Shown here one piece after another: positions 35,509-44,500 of a stretch of DNA of 64,000 nt (position 1 is its first letter; each line of letters begins with the position of its first letter). The stretch lies in assembly GCA_964440095.1 (NCBI GenBank), contig CAYTPZ010000005.1, forward strand, positions 30,321-94,320, read 5' to 3'. Below the pieces are notes generated by a model that was not told the origin of the DNA, made no database searches, and saw only the letters and a program-made list of their open reading frames with translations. Position numbers and translations under genes: made by a program. The DNA is from JACNKJ01 sp964440095. Lineage in GTDB: Bacteria; Krumholzibacteriota; Krumholzibacteriia; JACNKJ01.

Positions 35509-36813
35509 CTATTCGACCGTCACCGAAACGCCGCCACCACTGTCTTTCTCTTCTTCGGCCTCGTCCTCACCCTTCTTGCCCTTCTTCTCCTTCACCTGTT
35601 CACCGTGGTGAAGGTTCCTCAAAATGCGCATGGGTCCCGTAACGATCTTGTCGCCGACCTCGAGGCCGGTCACCAATTCAAAGTGCTTTTCGCCGGCGAT
35701 ACCCGTATCCACATGGCGGAAGAGCGCACGGTCCTCCCGAATCACGAAGACGCCTTCGAGCTCCTTGACATCTTCATCGAATTCGAATTCAGCTACTTCA
35801 ATCCCGGCCTTTTCAAGGCGGCGACCGTATTTCTTCTGATCCTCTTCCAGCGTTTTCTTGGTGCGCAGGGTCAGGGCCTGGATGGGAATGGACAGGGCGC
35901 TGTCCCGCGCGCCCGTCGTTACGTTGGCGGTGGCAGACAGGCCGGGGCGCAGACCCGTATAACCTTCGCCCAGGGTAACCACGACTTCGAAGTCAACTCC
36001 ACCGGTGCCGCCTTGGTTCTGTTTGGGGCTATTGGCGATCTCGGTGACCTTGCCCTCGAACTTGTCATCGGGGAAGGCGTCGATCTCGACTTCCGCCACC
36101 TGACCTAGAGCCACCTGGGGAATCTCCGTTTCATCCACGTCTACTTCCACCTCCATCACCGACAGATCGGCGATGACCATGAGCACCTGGATGGAGAAGG
36201 TTCCCTCCATGGCGATCTCGCCTACCTCAGCGTTGCGGCGCACCACGATGCCGCTCATGGGTGCGCGAATCTCGGTTTTGGAGAAGCGGTCGCGCATCTG
36301 TTCCAGGTAGGCTTCGGCCTGATCTACCGAGCGCTGGCTGGAGTCGACCTGGGTACCGGCCACCTTATAGGACATGCGGGCCGACTCGTAGTCGCGCTCG
36401 CTCACGTCTCCCTTAGCGTGGAAGGCCTGGATGCGTGCCCATTCCAGTTCTGCCTGTTCCATGCGCGCCTCCGATTCGCGATTGCGGGCCTTGGCCGATT
36501 CGTATTGGGCTTCGGCGCTGCGAACGGATTCGCGAAACTGGGTTGGATCGACGCGGAGCAGCAGGTCGCCATCAGCCACGCGATCGCCTTCGTTCACGAA
36601 GACCTCCACGATTTTGCCGGTGATGTCCGAACTGATGTCCACGGAGATTTTCGGTTGGATGGTTCCCGAGGCGCTCACGATTTCCGTGAGTTCACGCTTC
36701 TCGATAGCTTCCAGCTCGACCTCGGTGGCCTTGCCCTTCTGTTTCTGCAGGTTCACGACGACCAGGATCGCCACCACGACAATAACGCCGCTGATGATGA
36801 GCCACTTCTTCAT
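35509..36813 (-). CDS. Periplasmic adaptor subunit (HlyD/MacA-like membrane-fusion protein)
   Basis: 434 residues. One N-terminal membrane helix (WLIISGVIVVVAILVVV) is followed by a split biotinyl-lipoyl domain (SASGTIQPKISVDISSDITG ... IRAPMSGIVVRRNAEVGE), a coiled-coil hairpin at ~95-190, and beta-barrel domains. The C-terminal end is a charged Lys/Glu tail. It would join the MacB-type permeases to an outer-membrane factor such as the TolC-like protein at 50149, or carry lipoprotein-related cargo. ATG 36813 is preferred because AAAGGA lies six bases upstream and the hydrophobic helix begins there. Confidence 0.88.
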   Translation of the reverse strand: MKKWLIISGVIVVVAILVVVNLQKQKGKATEVELEAIEKRELTEIVSASGTIQPKISVDISSDITGKIVEVFVNEGDRVADGDLLLRVDPTQFRESVRSAEAQYESAKARNRESEARMEQAELEWARIQAFHAKGDVSERDYESARMSYKVAGTQVDSSQRSVDQAEAYLEQMRDRFSKTEIRAPMSGIVVRRNAEVGEIAMEGTFSIQVLMVIADLSVMEVEVDVDETEIPQVALGQVAEVEIDAFPDDKFEGKVTEIANSPKQNQGGTGGVDFEVVVTLGEGYTGLRPGLSATANVTTGARDSALSIPIQALTLRTKKTLEEDQKKYGRRLEKAGIEVAEFEFDEDVKELEGVFVIREDRALFRHVDTGIAGEKHFELVTGLEVGDKIVTGPMRILRNLHHGEQVKEKKGKKGEDEAEEEKDSGGGVSVTVE

Positions 36814-36907
36814 CTCGAATCCTTTCACTAGCCGGGTAGGCGCCCGGAACCGGGCACGCGCTAGGATACTGGACGGAAAGGGTAAGGTTACAGAGAAAAT
36901 CATGACC

Positions 36908-36960
36908 TTTGGCTATTGGCTGAGGCCGCCTCAGAGGCAGCTGCCGCCAAAAGCTAATAG
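36908..36960. repeat. Heptad-type inverted repeat between adaptor and T9SS gene
   Basis: TTGGCTATTGGCTGAGG at the left and GCCGCCAAAAGCTAATAG at the right are partly complementary and made of the same 7-base words as the copy at 8587. The centre holds GAGGCCGCCTC. Confidence 0.5.
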
Positions 36961-36983
36961 ATAAGGGTCAGAAGCCTTGAATC

Positions 36984-36992
36984 TGCTATAAT
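36984..36992 (+). promoter_or_regulatory. Extended -10 promoter for the T9SS cargo gene
   Basis: TGC followed by a perfect TATAAT (36987-36992). No -35 with a good match is seen, as expected for an extended -10. Predicted initiation near 36999, 41 bases before the ATG. Confidence 0.5.
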
Positions 36993-37039
36993 TATTGGGT
37001 GTTGGTATTGTCTCTATCGGGAAAGACGGGAGGTCGGGT

Positions 37040-38446
37040 ATGAGGTTAACTCTTTTAATATCAATCACTTCCTTATTGCTTTACCCCGGGATGGTCGGTG
37101 CTGACTACCAGTTCGAAAACGTATCGGAGTCTACCGGACGAGTTCTATCTACCTCGGTGGCCTGTTCGGAGGACGGAACAATAGTCGTGGCATGGAGCAT
37201 CTATGGGATGGGGGTGTACACCCGCAGCTACCATGAAGACATGATCGAACCCGCCATCTTTCACGGCAGCGGTGACAAGGTATCGGTGAGTTGGAGCTGC
37301 TGGGGCTTTGCCTTGGCCTATACCGATGGAACCGAGCTGTACACCAAGCGGGGTGATGGTCTCGATTGGTATGACATGACGAACTTCTCGTCCTATAGCG
37401 GGAATGATCTCCTCAATCCAAGGCTCACCGGCGAATTGGGTGAACCGGATCATCCCCATACCTATTTGGTTTGGGAAGAGCAGGGTGAAGGCGTTTGGCT
37501 GAGCGGCCGCTTCGGCGACCATTGGACCGAGGCCGAGTACGTCGCCCCGCTCTCAAGCACCTGGGGGTCGGCACCCCAGGCCAATCGCCAGTTGAATGGC
37601 GATACACGCATCTACCAGATGAACGAGATGAACACCTGCATCAATTACTTCCAAGGAGGCTTCGGCAGCGGATGGTATTGGCCCCACGATATCTTCCCCG
37701 GCATGGGTTACTTCGGCGCATTCTATGATTCGGATATCGGCCTCTTCGGTGAGAACAGAATCTTGAGCAATGGCCCCCAGCCCACCTGTCCCTGCAATGT
37801 GATTTGGTACACCGAAGAGCTGGGGAGCACCGGAGAGTGGACTCCGCCTCTGGATATGACAGTGGACCGGGATCACTACAATCATCCCGAGTTTCCTTGC
37901 CTCGAGTCGGACAGCGAAGATTTGGTACATGCGTTCTGGTTTCAGGTCTCTTCAAACTCCTATATGGAGGAGACCGGAAGAGAACTCTTCTACTTCAAAC
38001 GTGACGAGACTCAGAACTGGATCGATCATTCCGAATTGTTTAATGGGCGCTCGGGTATCTGGTGTTCCATGGCCATGGATCCCTTGGATCAGCCAATCTT
38101 CGTTTACTGTCCGGGCTCGCATCCCGACTATTTAGTGCATCTAGCCTACGATCCCATCCTGACGGCGGTGGAGGACGCACCTGTTGCAAGACTAACCTTG
38201 AGTGCCACGCCCAATCCCTTCAATCCAAAGACCACTCTTAGCTTCACGCTTCCCGAAGCAGGTCGCGCCGAGCTGGCGATCTTCGATTTACAGGGTCGCC
38301 GCGTGCTTACATTGCTCGATGAGCATCGTGATGCCGGTGAGGTGGTGGTGGAGTGGAGCGCCGAGGGACTCGCCTCGGGCGTGTATCTCGCCCAGGCGAC
38401 GGTACACGGGTACAGTGAAGTAACGAAGCTGATCTTGCTTAAATAG
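37040..38446 (+). CDS. Secreted protein with T9SS type A sorting domain
   Basis: 468 residues. A signal peptide (1-22) is followed by a body of six or so YVTN/Asp-box-like blades (e.g. GVYTRSY, GVWLSGRF, ELFYFKRD) that suggest a beta-propeller. The last ~75 residues form the sorting domain: SATPNPFNPKTTLSFTLP, LAIFDLQGRRVLTLLDE and SGVYLAQ...TKLILLK, which directs export by the type IX system and attachment to the cell surface. The GGGAGG site six bases before ATG 37040 sets the start. The function of the body is unknown. A terminator follows. Confidence 0.85.
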   Translation: MRLTLLISITSLLLYPGMVGADYQFENVSESTGRVLSTSVACSEDGTIVVAWSIYGMGVYTRSYHEDMIEPAIFHGSGDKVSVSWSCWGFALAYTDGTELYTKRGDGLDWYDMTNFSSYSGNDLLNPRLTGELGEPDHPHTYLVWEEQGEGVWLSGRFGDHWTEAEYVAPLSSTWGSAPQANRQLNGDTRIYQMNEMNTCINYFQGGFGSGWYWPHDIFPGMGYFGAFYDSDIGLFGENRILSNGPQPTCPCNVIWYTEELGSTGEWTPPLDMTVDRDHYNHPEFPCLESDSEDLVHAFWFQVSSNSYMEETGRELFYFKRDETQNWIDHSELFNGRSGIWCSMAMDPLDQPIFVYCPGSHPDYLVHLAYDPILTAVEDAPVARLTLSATPNPFNPKTTLSFTLPEAGRAELAIFDLQGRRVLTLLDEHRDAGEVVVEWSAEGLASGVYLAQATVHGYSEVTKLILLK

Positions 38447-38460
38447 GCACTCAATAGAAG

Positions 38461-38488
38461 AGAGTCCACCCGAGTGGACTCTCGTTTT
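38461..38488 (+). terminator. Intrinsic terminator of the T9SS cargo gene
   Basis: AGAGTCCAC (38461-38469) pairs perfectly with GTGGACTCT (38474-38482) around CCGA, then CGTTTTAT. Confidence 0.85.
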
Positions 38489-38513
38489 ATAATGCGAAGC
38501 GGCTCTCTGAGAC

Positions 38514-38539
38514 GCGACTTGCGAGTCTGCGAGCCGGAG
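38514..38539. repeat. Dispersed GC-rich repeat, copy 1
   Basis: GCGACTTGCGAGTC then GCGAGCCGGAG. The 26-base core recurs at 51564-51589 with one mismatch, with further similarity on both sides. Both copies lie in 3' intergenic spaces. Confidence 0.7.
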
Positions 38540-38562
38540 CGTGGGGAGAGGCCGCGAGCGAC

Positions 38563-39921
38563 TCAGTCCCTTCCCAATCCATAATTCTTAATCTTCTTGT
38601 ACAGCGTCGACTCACCCATGCCCAGCGACTTCGCCGTTTCGCGCTTGTTGTAGCGGAAACGCTCCAGGCGTTGCTTGATCACGCGGGATTCGATCTCGTC
38701 CCAACTCAGGTCGCTGGAGAATCCCTCATCGCCGCCCGTACTTGGATGACGCTCCGGCAAGAAGATGTCGCCTGCTTCGATCATCGCGCCCTCGGCGTAG
38801 AACACCGCCTGCTCGATCACGTGTTTGAGTTCGCGGATGTTTCCCGGCCAGGCGTAGTCTTTAAGTTTATCCAAAGACTCCTCGGTAAATCCCAGACCAC
38901 GTCCTTCCGGATCGGCGGCCAGGAAGTGGCGCGCCAGCACGGGAATGTCGCTAGGGATTTCGCGTAGGGGCGAGGTGCGCAGGGTGATCACATTGAGGCG
39001 ATGATAGAGGTCTTCGCGGAAGTTTCCCTTGCCCACTTCGTCGAGCAGGTCGCGATTGGTGGCGGCGAGAATGCGCACGTCCACCTTGATGGGATCATTG
39101 CTTCCCACGCGCTCGAACTCGCGCGACTCGAGAACGCGTAGAAGCTTGGCCTGTAGCTCCTGATCCATCTCGCCGATTTCATCCAGGAAAAGCGTGCCCT
39201 CGTGGGCGGCCTCGAACTTGCCGGGATGATCTGCTACAGCGCCGCTGAAGGCTCCTTTCATGTGTCCGAACAGTTCGCTGGTGAGCAATTCGCGATTAAT
39301 CGCCGCGCAGTTGATGGCCACGAATGGCTTGGCCGCCCTCGGCCCGCTCTTGTGGATGCTTCGCGCCACCACCTCTTTGCCCGTTCCCGTTTCGCCGAGG
39401 ATCAACGCCGTCTTGCCGGTGCCGCCGAGTTTTGAGCACTGCTGGCGCAGCTGATCCATGGCCTTGCTCTTACCCACAAACTCCTCGGTGGACGAAGGCG
39501 TCAGCGCCGCTTCCAGGCTGCGATTGCGTTTGGTCAAGCGATGTCGATCGAGGGCCTGCTCCACAGCCAGCAGCAACTTGGGACCCATGCCACCGCTGGT
39601 GGGCTTTTCGATGTAGTGGGCCGCACCCAGGCGCATGGCTTCCACGGCCGTCGCCACATCACCGAAGGCGGTGATCATCACACGCGTCACCGGGATGCCT
39701 TCCTCAGCCACCTTGGCCAGAAGCGTCATGCCGTCCATGCGCGGCATGTTCTTGTCGGTGACGAGCAGGTCGAAGGGTTCCGCGCGAAGCAAATCCAAAG
39801 CCTCGCGTCCATCGGCGGCGGTCTTCACCGGATAGCCTTCCTCCTCGAGCAGTTCCGAGAGGTATTCCCGATTGAGCTCTTCGTCGTCCACCAGAAGAAT
39901 GCGCGCCTTGGCCTCACTCAT
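38563..39921 (-). CDS. Sigma-54-dependent response regulator (NtrC/AtoC type)
   Basis: 452 residues. Receiver domain with Asp12-Asp13, phospho-acceptor Asp56 (VTDKNMP), Thr84 and Lys106. An AAA+ domain follows with Walker A GETGTGKE (176-183) and the sigma-54-contact loop GAFSGA (223-228; GAFTGA in most homologues). The C-terminal Fis-type helix-turn-helix ends ETAKSLGMGESTLYKKI. It activates sigma-54 promoters once phosphorylated, by the histidine kinase just upstream, whose stop it overlaps by 8 bases. ATG 39921 is chosen because the receiver begins there. Target genes are unknown; no sigma-54 promoter was found nearby. Confidence 0.94.
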   Translation of the reverse strand: MSEAKARILLVDDEELNREYLSELLEEEGYPVKTAADGREALDLLRAEPFDLLVTDKNMPRMDGMTLLAKVAEEGIPVTRVMITAFGDVATAVEAMRLGAAHYIEKPTSGGMGPKLLLAVEQALDRHRLTKRNRSLEAALTPSSTEEFVGKSKAMDQLRQQCSKLGGTGKTALILGETGTGKEVVARSIHKSGPRAAKPFVAINCAAINRELLTSELFGHMKGAFSGAVADHPGKFEAAHEGTLFLDEIGEMDQELQAKLLRVLESREFERVGSNDPIKVDVRILAATNRDLLDEVGKGNFREDLYHRLNVITLRTSPLREIPSDIPVLARHFLAADPEGRGLGFTEESLDKLKDYAWPGNIRELKHVIEQAVFYAEGAMIEAGDIFLPERHPSTGGDEGFSSDLSWDEIESRVIKQRLERFRYNKRETAKSLGMGESTLYKKIKNYGLGRD

Positions 39922-41497
39922 TTCGGCTCCTTGATTGTCGGTCGTGTATGGGAAATCCCACCACGAAGCGGGCGCCGCCGCCCTCACGGTTTTCCGCGCG
40001 GATGGATCCTCGATGTTCTTCGGCGATCTGCCGGCAAATGGCCAGTCCCAAACCGCTTCCACCGCTTCCCCGCTTGGTGGTGAAGAAATCTTCGAAAATG
40101 CGAGATAGGTTTTCGGCGGGAATTCCCGGGCCTTCATCTTCCACGCAGACCTCCACCCAGTTGTCTTCTTCCGCGCCTAGTCGCGCCAGAGTGGATGTCT
40201 TCATCCGCACGGTGCCGGCGCCATCCATGGCCTGGGCCGCATTCACCAGGAGGTTGGCGAAAAGTTGCTGCACTCCGTCGGCGCGTCCCAAAACGCGAAG
40301 ACCTTTTTCGTACATGCGTTCCAGCTTCAGGCCGCGCTCGCGATAAAGCTCGGCTGCATCCACCGCGGCGGCGGTGAGCGTGCGGGCCAGGTCCACCGGT
40401 TTGCGTGGGCCCTCTGAAGGGCTGGCAAAGGCCAGCAGGGTTTTCATGTTCGCTTCGGCCCGGTCCACACCCGCAAGAATGCGATCCAGGCGCGAGGCGA
40501 CTTCATCGGATGGCAATCCACCGGCAGACATTTTCGCCTGCAGGTTTTCCGCAGTGCCGCGAATATTGTAGAGCGGATTTTTCAGCTCGTGGGTCACGCG
40601 GCCGAGTAGGGTTCCCAGTAGAGCAAGTTTCTCACTTCGCGCGCGCTGGGCCATGAGCCGTTCCTTCTCGATGCCGCGAGCCGCCTGGGCTGCCACGGTT
40701 TCGAGCAGGGTGCGATCTTCCTCGGAGAAGGGCCGCCCACCGCCGTGTGTGCGGTCCACATAGAACGCGCCCACACGGTCTTCCCCCAGAAGCAAGGGGC
40801 AGCAGATTACCGTTTGAATGGACTCCACGCGAATGCTCTCGGCGCCCTGATAAATGGGATCGTCCGCCGCGAATTTCAGGAAGACCGTGCGCCCGCTGGC
40901 CATCGCGTCGCGCAACACGGTTTGGCTGGCGCGGCCGATGGCGTCTTCGGCAAACGCCTCTTCTCCCTCGCGGCTCCACACGGCCAGGGATTCGGGCATC
41001 CATCTACCCGTGTCCGAATCGGTGAGCAGGATGAATCCGCGGTCGGCTTCCACGGCTCGCCCCGCGATGGCGATGACTTGCCCCAGCAATTCATCGAGAG
41101 AGCGATCGGCGCCCAGGGTCTCCAGCACCTGTAGCAAAACCGAATAGGGACGTTCATCGCCTGCCCGGGGCTCTTCCTTGTAAGGTTCGTCCGCCGCCTC
41201 CAGAAGTACCCGCCCCAGACGCAGGCGCTGGCCAGGTGAGAAGCTCGTGGGTGCCGAAAGGGCTTCGCCCTCGAGTTCGCTGCCGTAGCTGCTGCCCAGG
41301 TCTTCGTAGGTCCAAGCTTCGTGTTCGCAGCGCAGCACGCCGTGCAGGCGACTCACACTTTTGTCGTCCAGGCGCAAATCCGAGCCTTCGGAACGACCCA
41401 GGCGAAGCTCCAGGCCATGCTCGTCCAGGTAGGGACCGAATTCGCGAAGCAGGCGACCATCCTCACTGATCCATCTAATATAGAGGAAAGCGCTCAT
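39914..41497 (-). CDS. Cytoplasmic histidine kinase with FHA and GAF sensor domains
   Basis: 527 residues and no membrane helix. N-terminal FHA domain (~25-100; LRLGRSEGSD, SVSRLHG), which binds phosphothreonine peptides. Then a GAF domain (~120-280), a coiled linker, and the kinase: phospho-acceptor His303 in the H-box THELKNPL, N-box NLLVNAAQAM and G-boxes EDEGPGIP and GGSGLGLAI. It would phosphorylate the response regulator encoded next. The FHA domain implies control by a Ser/Thr kinase, and one is encoded divergently next door. A histidine kinase with an N-terminal FHA is uncommon. Confidence 0.93.
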   Translation of the reverse strand: MSAFLYIRWISEDGRLLREFGPYLDEHGLELRLGRSEGSDLRLDDKSVSRLHGVLRCEHEAWTYEDLGSSYGSELEGEALSAPTSFSPGQRLRLGRVLLEAADEPYKEEPRAGDERPYSVLLQVLETLGADRSLDELLGQVIAIAGRAVEADRGFILLTDSDTGRWMPESLAVWSREGEEAFAEDAIGRASQTVLRDAMASGRTVFLKFAADDPIYQGAESIRVESIQTVICCPLLLGEDRVGAFYVDRTHGGGRPFSEEDRTLLETVAAQAARGIEKERLMAQRARSEKLALLGTLLGRVTHELKNPLYNIRGTAENLQAKMSAGGLPSDEVASRLDRILAGVDRAEANMKTLLAFASPSEGPRKPVDLARTLTAAAVDAAELYRERGLKLERMYEKGLRVLGRADGVQQLFANLLVNAAQAMDGAGTVRMKTSTLARLGAEEDNWVEVCVEDEGPGIPAENLSRIFEDFFTTKRGSGGSGLGLAICRQIAEEHRGSIRAENREGGGARFVVGFPIHDRQSRSRNE

Positions 41498-41547
41498 GGG
41501 GGCAGTCTATCGGGCGGATCGGGGTAGGCGCAATGGGCAATTCCACC

Positions 41548-41576
41548 TTGAGCCTCGGGCGGGCTCCTTCTATGCT
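41548..41576 (+). promoter_or_regulatory. Promoter giving a predicted leaderless mRNA for the Ser/Thr kinase gene
   Basis: TTGAGC (41548-41553), 17 bases, TATGCT (41571-41576). Initiation seven bases after the -10 falls on the A of the ATG at 41583. No ribosome site precedes that ATG. Confidence 0.5.
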
Positions 41577-41582
41577 GGTGCC

Positions 41583-44500
41583 ATGCACGAGAAACTCGGA
41601 CCCTACCGCCTCATTCGCCTGCTGGGCGAGGGCGGCATGGGACAGGTATATGAGGCCACCGCCCCCACAGGGGAGCGAGTGGCGGTAAAGGTCCTGCGGG
41701 GCGGGGCTGCGGCTGGGGAGAGGGAGCGCGAGCTCTTTTTCCGCGAGGCGCGGGCCGGCCTTGAGTTCGAGCATCCGGGAATCGTGCCTGTACTGGAACT
41801 GGGCGAGCACGAGGGTCGCATTCCCTATCTGGTCATGGATCTTCTGCCCGGCCCGACGCTCAAGGAATTGGCGGGTTCCGGGCCCTTGGATTTTGGAACC
41901 GTCGCCGGTCTGGCCCTCCCCGTACTCGACGCGCTGGCCTTTCTGCATCGAAACGGCGTGCTTCACCGTGATGTGAAGACGGGCAACATCATGCTCGACG
42001 GCATGGGGCGCCCAAGGCTCATGGACTTCGGGCTCACGCGTTTTTCGGACGAAACCAGCCTCACGCAAACAGGACTCATCTTCGGCTCGCCCCACTACAT
42101 GTCGCCCGAGCAAGGCATGGGCGAAGAACTCGACACGCGTAGCGACGTGTTCTCCATGGGCGTGGTCATCTACGAACTGCTAGCCGGGCGGCTGCCCTTT
42201 CGCGGGGATCATCCCATCGGTGTGGTCTACGCGATCATCAACGAGGAACCGCCGCCTTTGCGCAGGTTCCGCCCCGAACTTCCCGAAGCGCTGGACTGGA
42301 TTCTCTCTCACGCCCTGGCCAAAGATCGCCAGCGCCGCTACACCCTGGCCTCGGAAATGGCTGAAGACATCACAGCTCTGCTCGCTTTCCAGTCGGGCAC
42401 AAAGTCCGAGCTGGATCTCCACGCCGGACCACAGATCCGAGATCTGCGTGGCGGGCTTCCCCTGCTTGGGCGCGGCGACGAACTGGCCTTACTCAAGGCA
42501 TGGATGAATCGTCCCGGTGGGAAGTTCCTGTTCCTGGCGGGAGAGGCTGGCATCGGGAAAACGCGTCTTGTGCGCGAAGCCCATCGCGCCCTGGGGCCCT
42601 CGGCACCGCTCATGTTGGTGGGACGCACTCAGCCCGGTCGCGAGGCTTTTCCCTATCAACCCTGGCTCGAAGCTCTTCGGCCCGTACTCCGGGAACAGGA
42701 AATCTGGGATCGTTCGGAGCTGGCCATTTTCCTGGGCGCGGAAGATGCCGCTTCCGGCGGGGCTGCGGCGATTTTACATGCCTTCTTCGAGGGGCAGGCC
42801 GCTGAAGCACCCAGCCGCGAGCAACTCTTCGAAGCCCTTCGCCGTTTTCTTGCGGCCCTCGCTGCACGAGAACCCATCCTGCTTTGGCTGGAAGATTTTC
42901 ATCGTGCCGATCACGCCAGCCTGGACCTGCTTTCATTCTTGGCCCGAGGTCCGGAAAGCGAACTGCCTGCCATTTTGGTGAGCTATCGCGAAGAGGAAGT
43001 TGACGAGGATTCACCTCTGGTTGAACTGCGTGCTCAACTCAAAGGCGAAACTCGCGGCGAGAGCATGAAGCTCGCTCGCCTCTCCGAGGACAGCGTGGGC
43101 ATGTTGGTGGAAGCCGGACTTCCCGATCTTGCCGGGCGGGACGGCGCCAGGGAACGACTCTTCCGCGAGAGCCGGGGTAATCCTTTCATCTTGAGCGAAC
43201 TGCTCGAGAATCTACGCAGTCGTCCCGAACTGCTTGCCGGTGAGAGCCATGCCGAAGACTGGGACCTTCCCCTTCCCGAGCGGCTGCAAGATTTGGTGGC
43301 CCTTCGCCTCAGTGCCCTCGACGAGGACGAGCGCGAGCTTTTGGATCTGGCCGCTGTGGAAGGCGAAGCCTTTACCGCTGAAGTGTTGGCCGCCGTCTTG
43401 GGTGATCGCAAACTGCGGGTGCTTCGCCGCCTGCAGGTGCTTCAGCGTAAGACTCGCTTAATCCAAGCGGCGGAAAGGCGTTTTCTATTCGACCATGCGC
43501 TGGTGCATCGCGTGCTCTATGAAGCCCTGGGCGAGGAGTTGCGCCAGGAGTATCACCTCATGGTCGCTGAGCATCTGGCCGGAAGTGTGTCGGGACAGCC
43601 CGACATGGCCGCTGCGGTGGCGCGGCACTTTACCGGTGCGGGAGAGCGGCGCAGAGCGCTTCCCTTCCTGCTCGAGGCAGGGCGGCATGCGCGCAGGCTC
43701 TATGCGCATCATGAGGCTCATCGTCACCTGGAAGCGGCGCGAGCAGAAGCAGATCTTTGGTGGCTCGAAGACCCTGTGAGCGAGGCTGCAGGGTTGCGCC
43801 GGGACATCTTGCGCGAGCTGGGTGAGCTGGCCGCCACCGAAGGCGACTATGATCATAGTCAGAAGCTGCTCTCGGGTGCGCGTGAATTGCTGACGCCGGG
43901 CATCGACGATGACATGCGCACCGAACTCTGTCGCTTGCGGGGAGAGTCGCTTTACTTCGCAGGACGCAATGAGGCGGCGGCGGCCGAATTCGAAGTTGCC
44001 CTGGCCAAGGCCGGTGAGGGAGATCGTCGTCAAAGGGCTCTTGTTCTAAGGTCCCGCGCGCGTTTGGAGCTTCGGGAAAATCGCTGGGACGATGCCCTTA
44101 GAAGTTGCGATGAGGCGCGCCTTCTGGCCGAGGCATTCCCGGGTGAAGCACTGGCCATACGGCACACCATGGGGCTTATCCAACTGCGGCGCGGTGAACT
44201 TGCGGCCGCGCGCGAGATCTTCGATGAAGTGAACGATGATGCTCCGCGCCTGGAAGACGATTCCCTCCATGCGGCCTCCCTGGCCAATCTCGGCATCGTG
44301 CTCTGGCGCCAGGGTGATCATGAAGAGGCCATGGAGAGGCTCGAGGAAAGTCTGAGCCTGCGGCGCAAGACGGGTTATCTGACGGAAATTGCCAAGGTGC
44401 TTACGAACCTGTCCATTGCACGAACACAGCGCGGTGAACTGGACGAGGCCCGTCTGCTGCTCACTGAGGCTCAGGGAATGAAGCGACGAATCGGCGAGGC

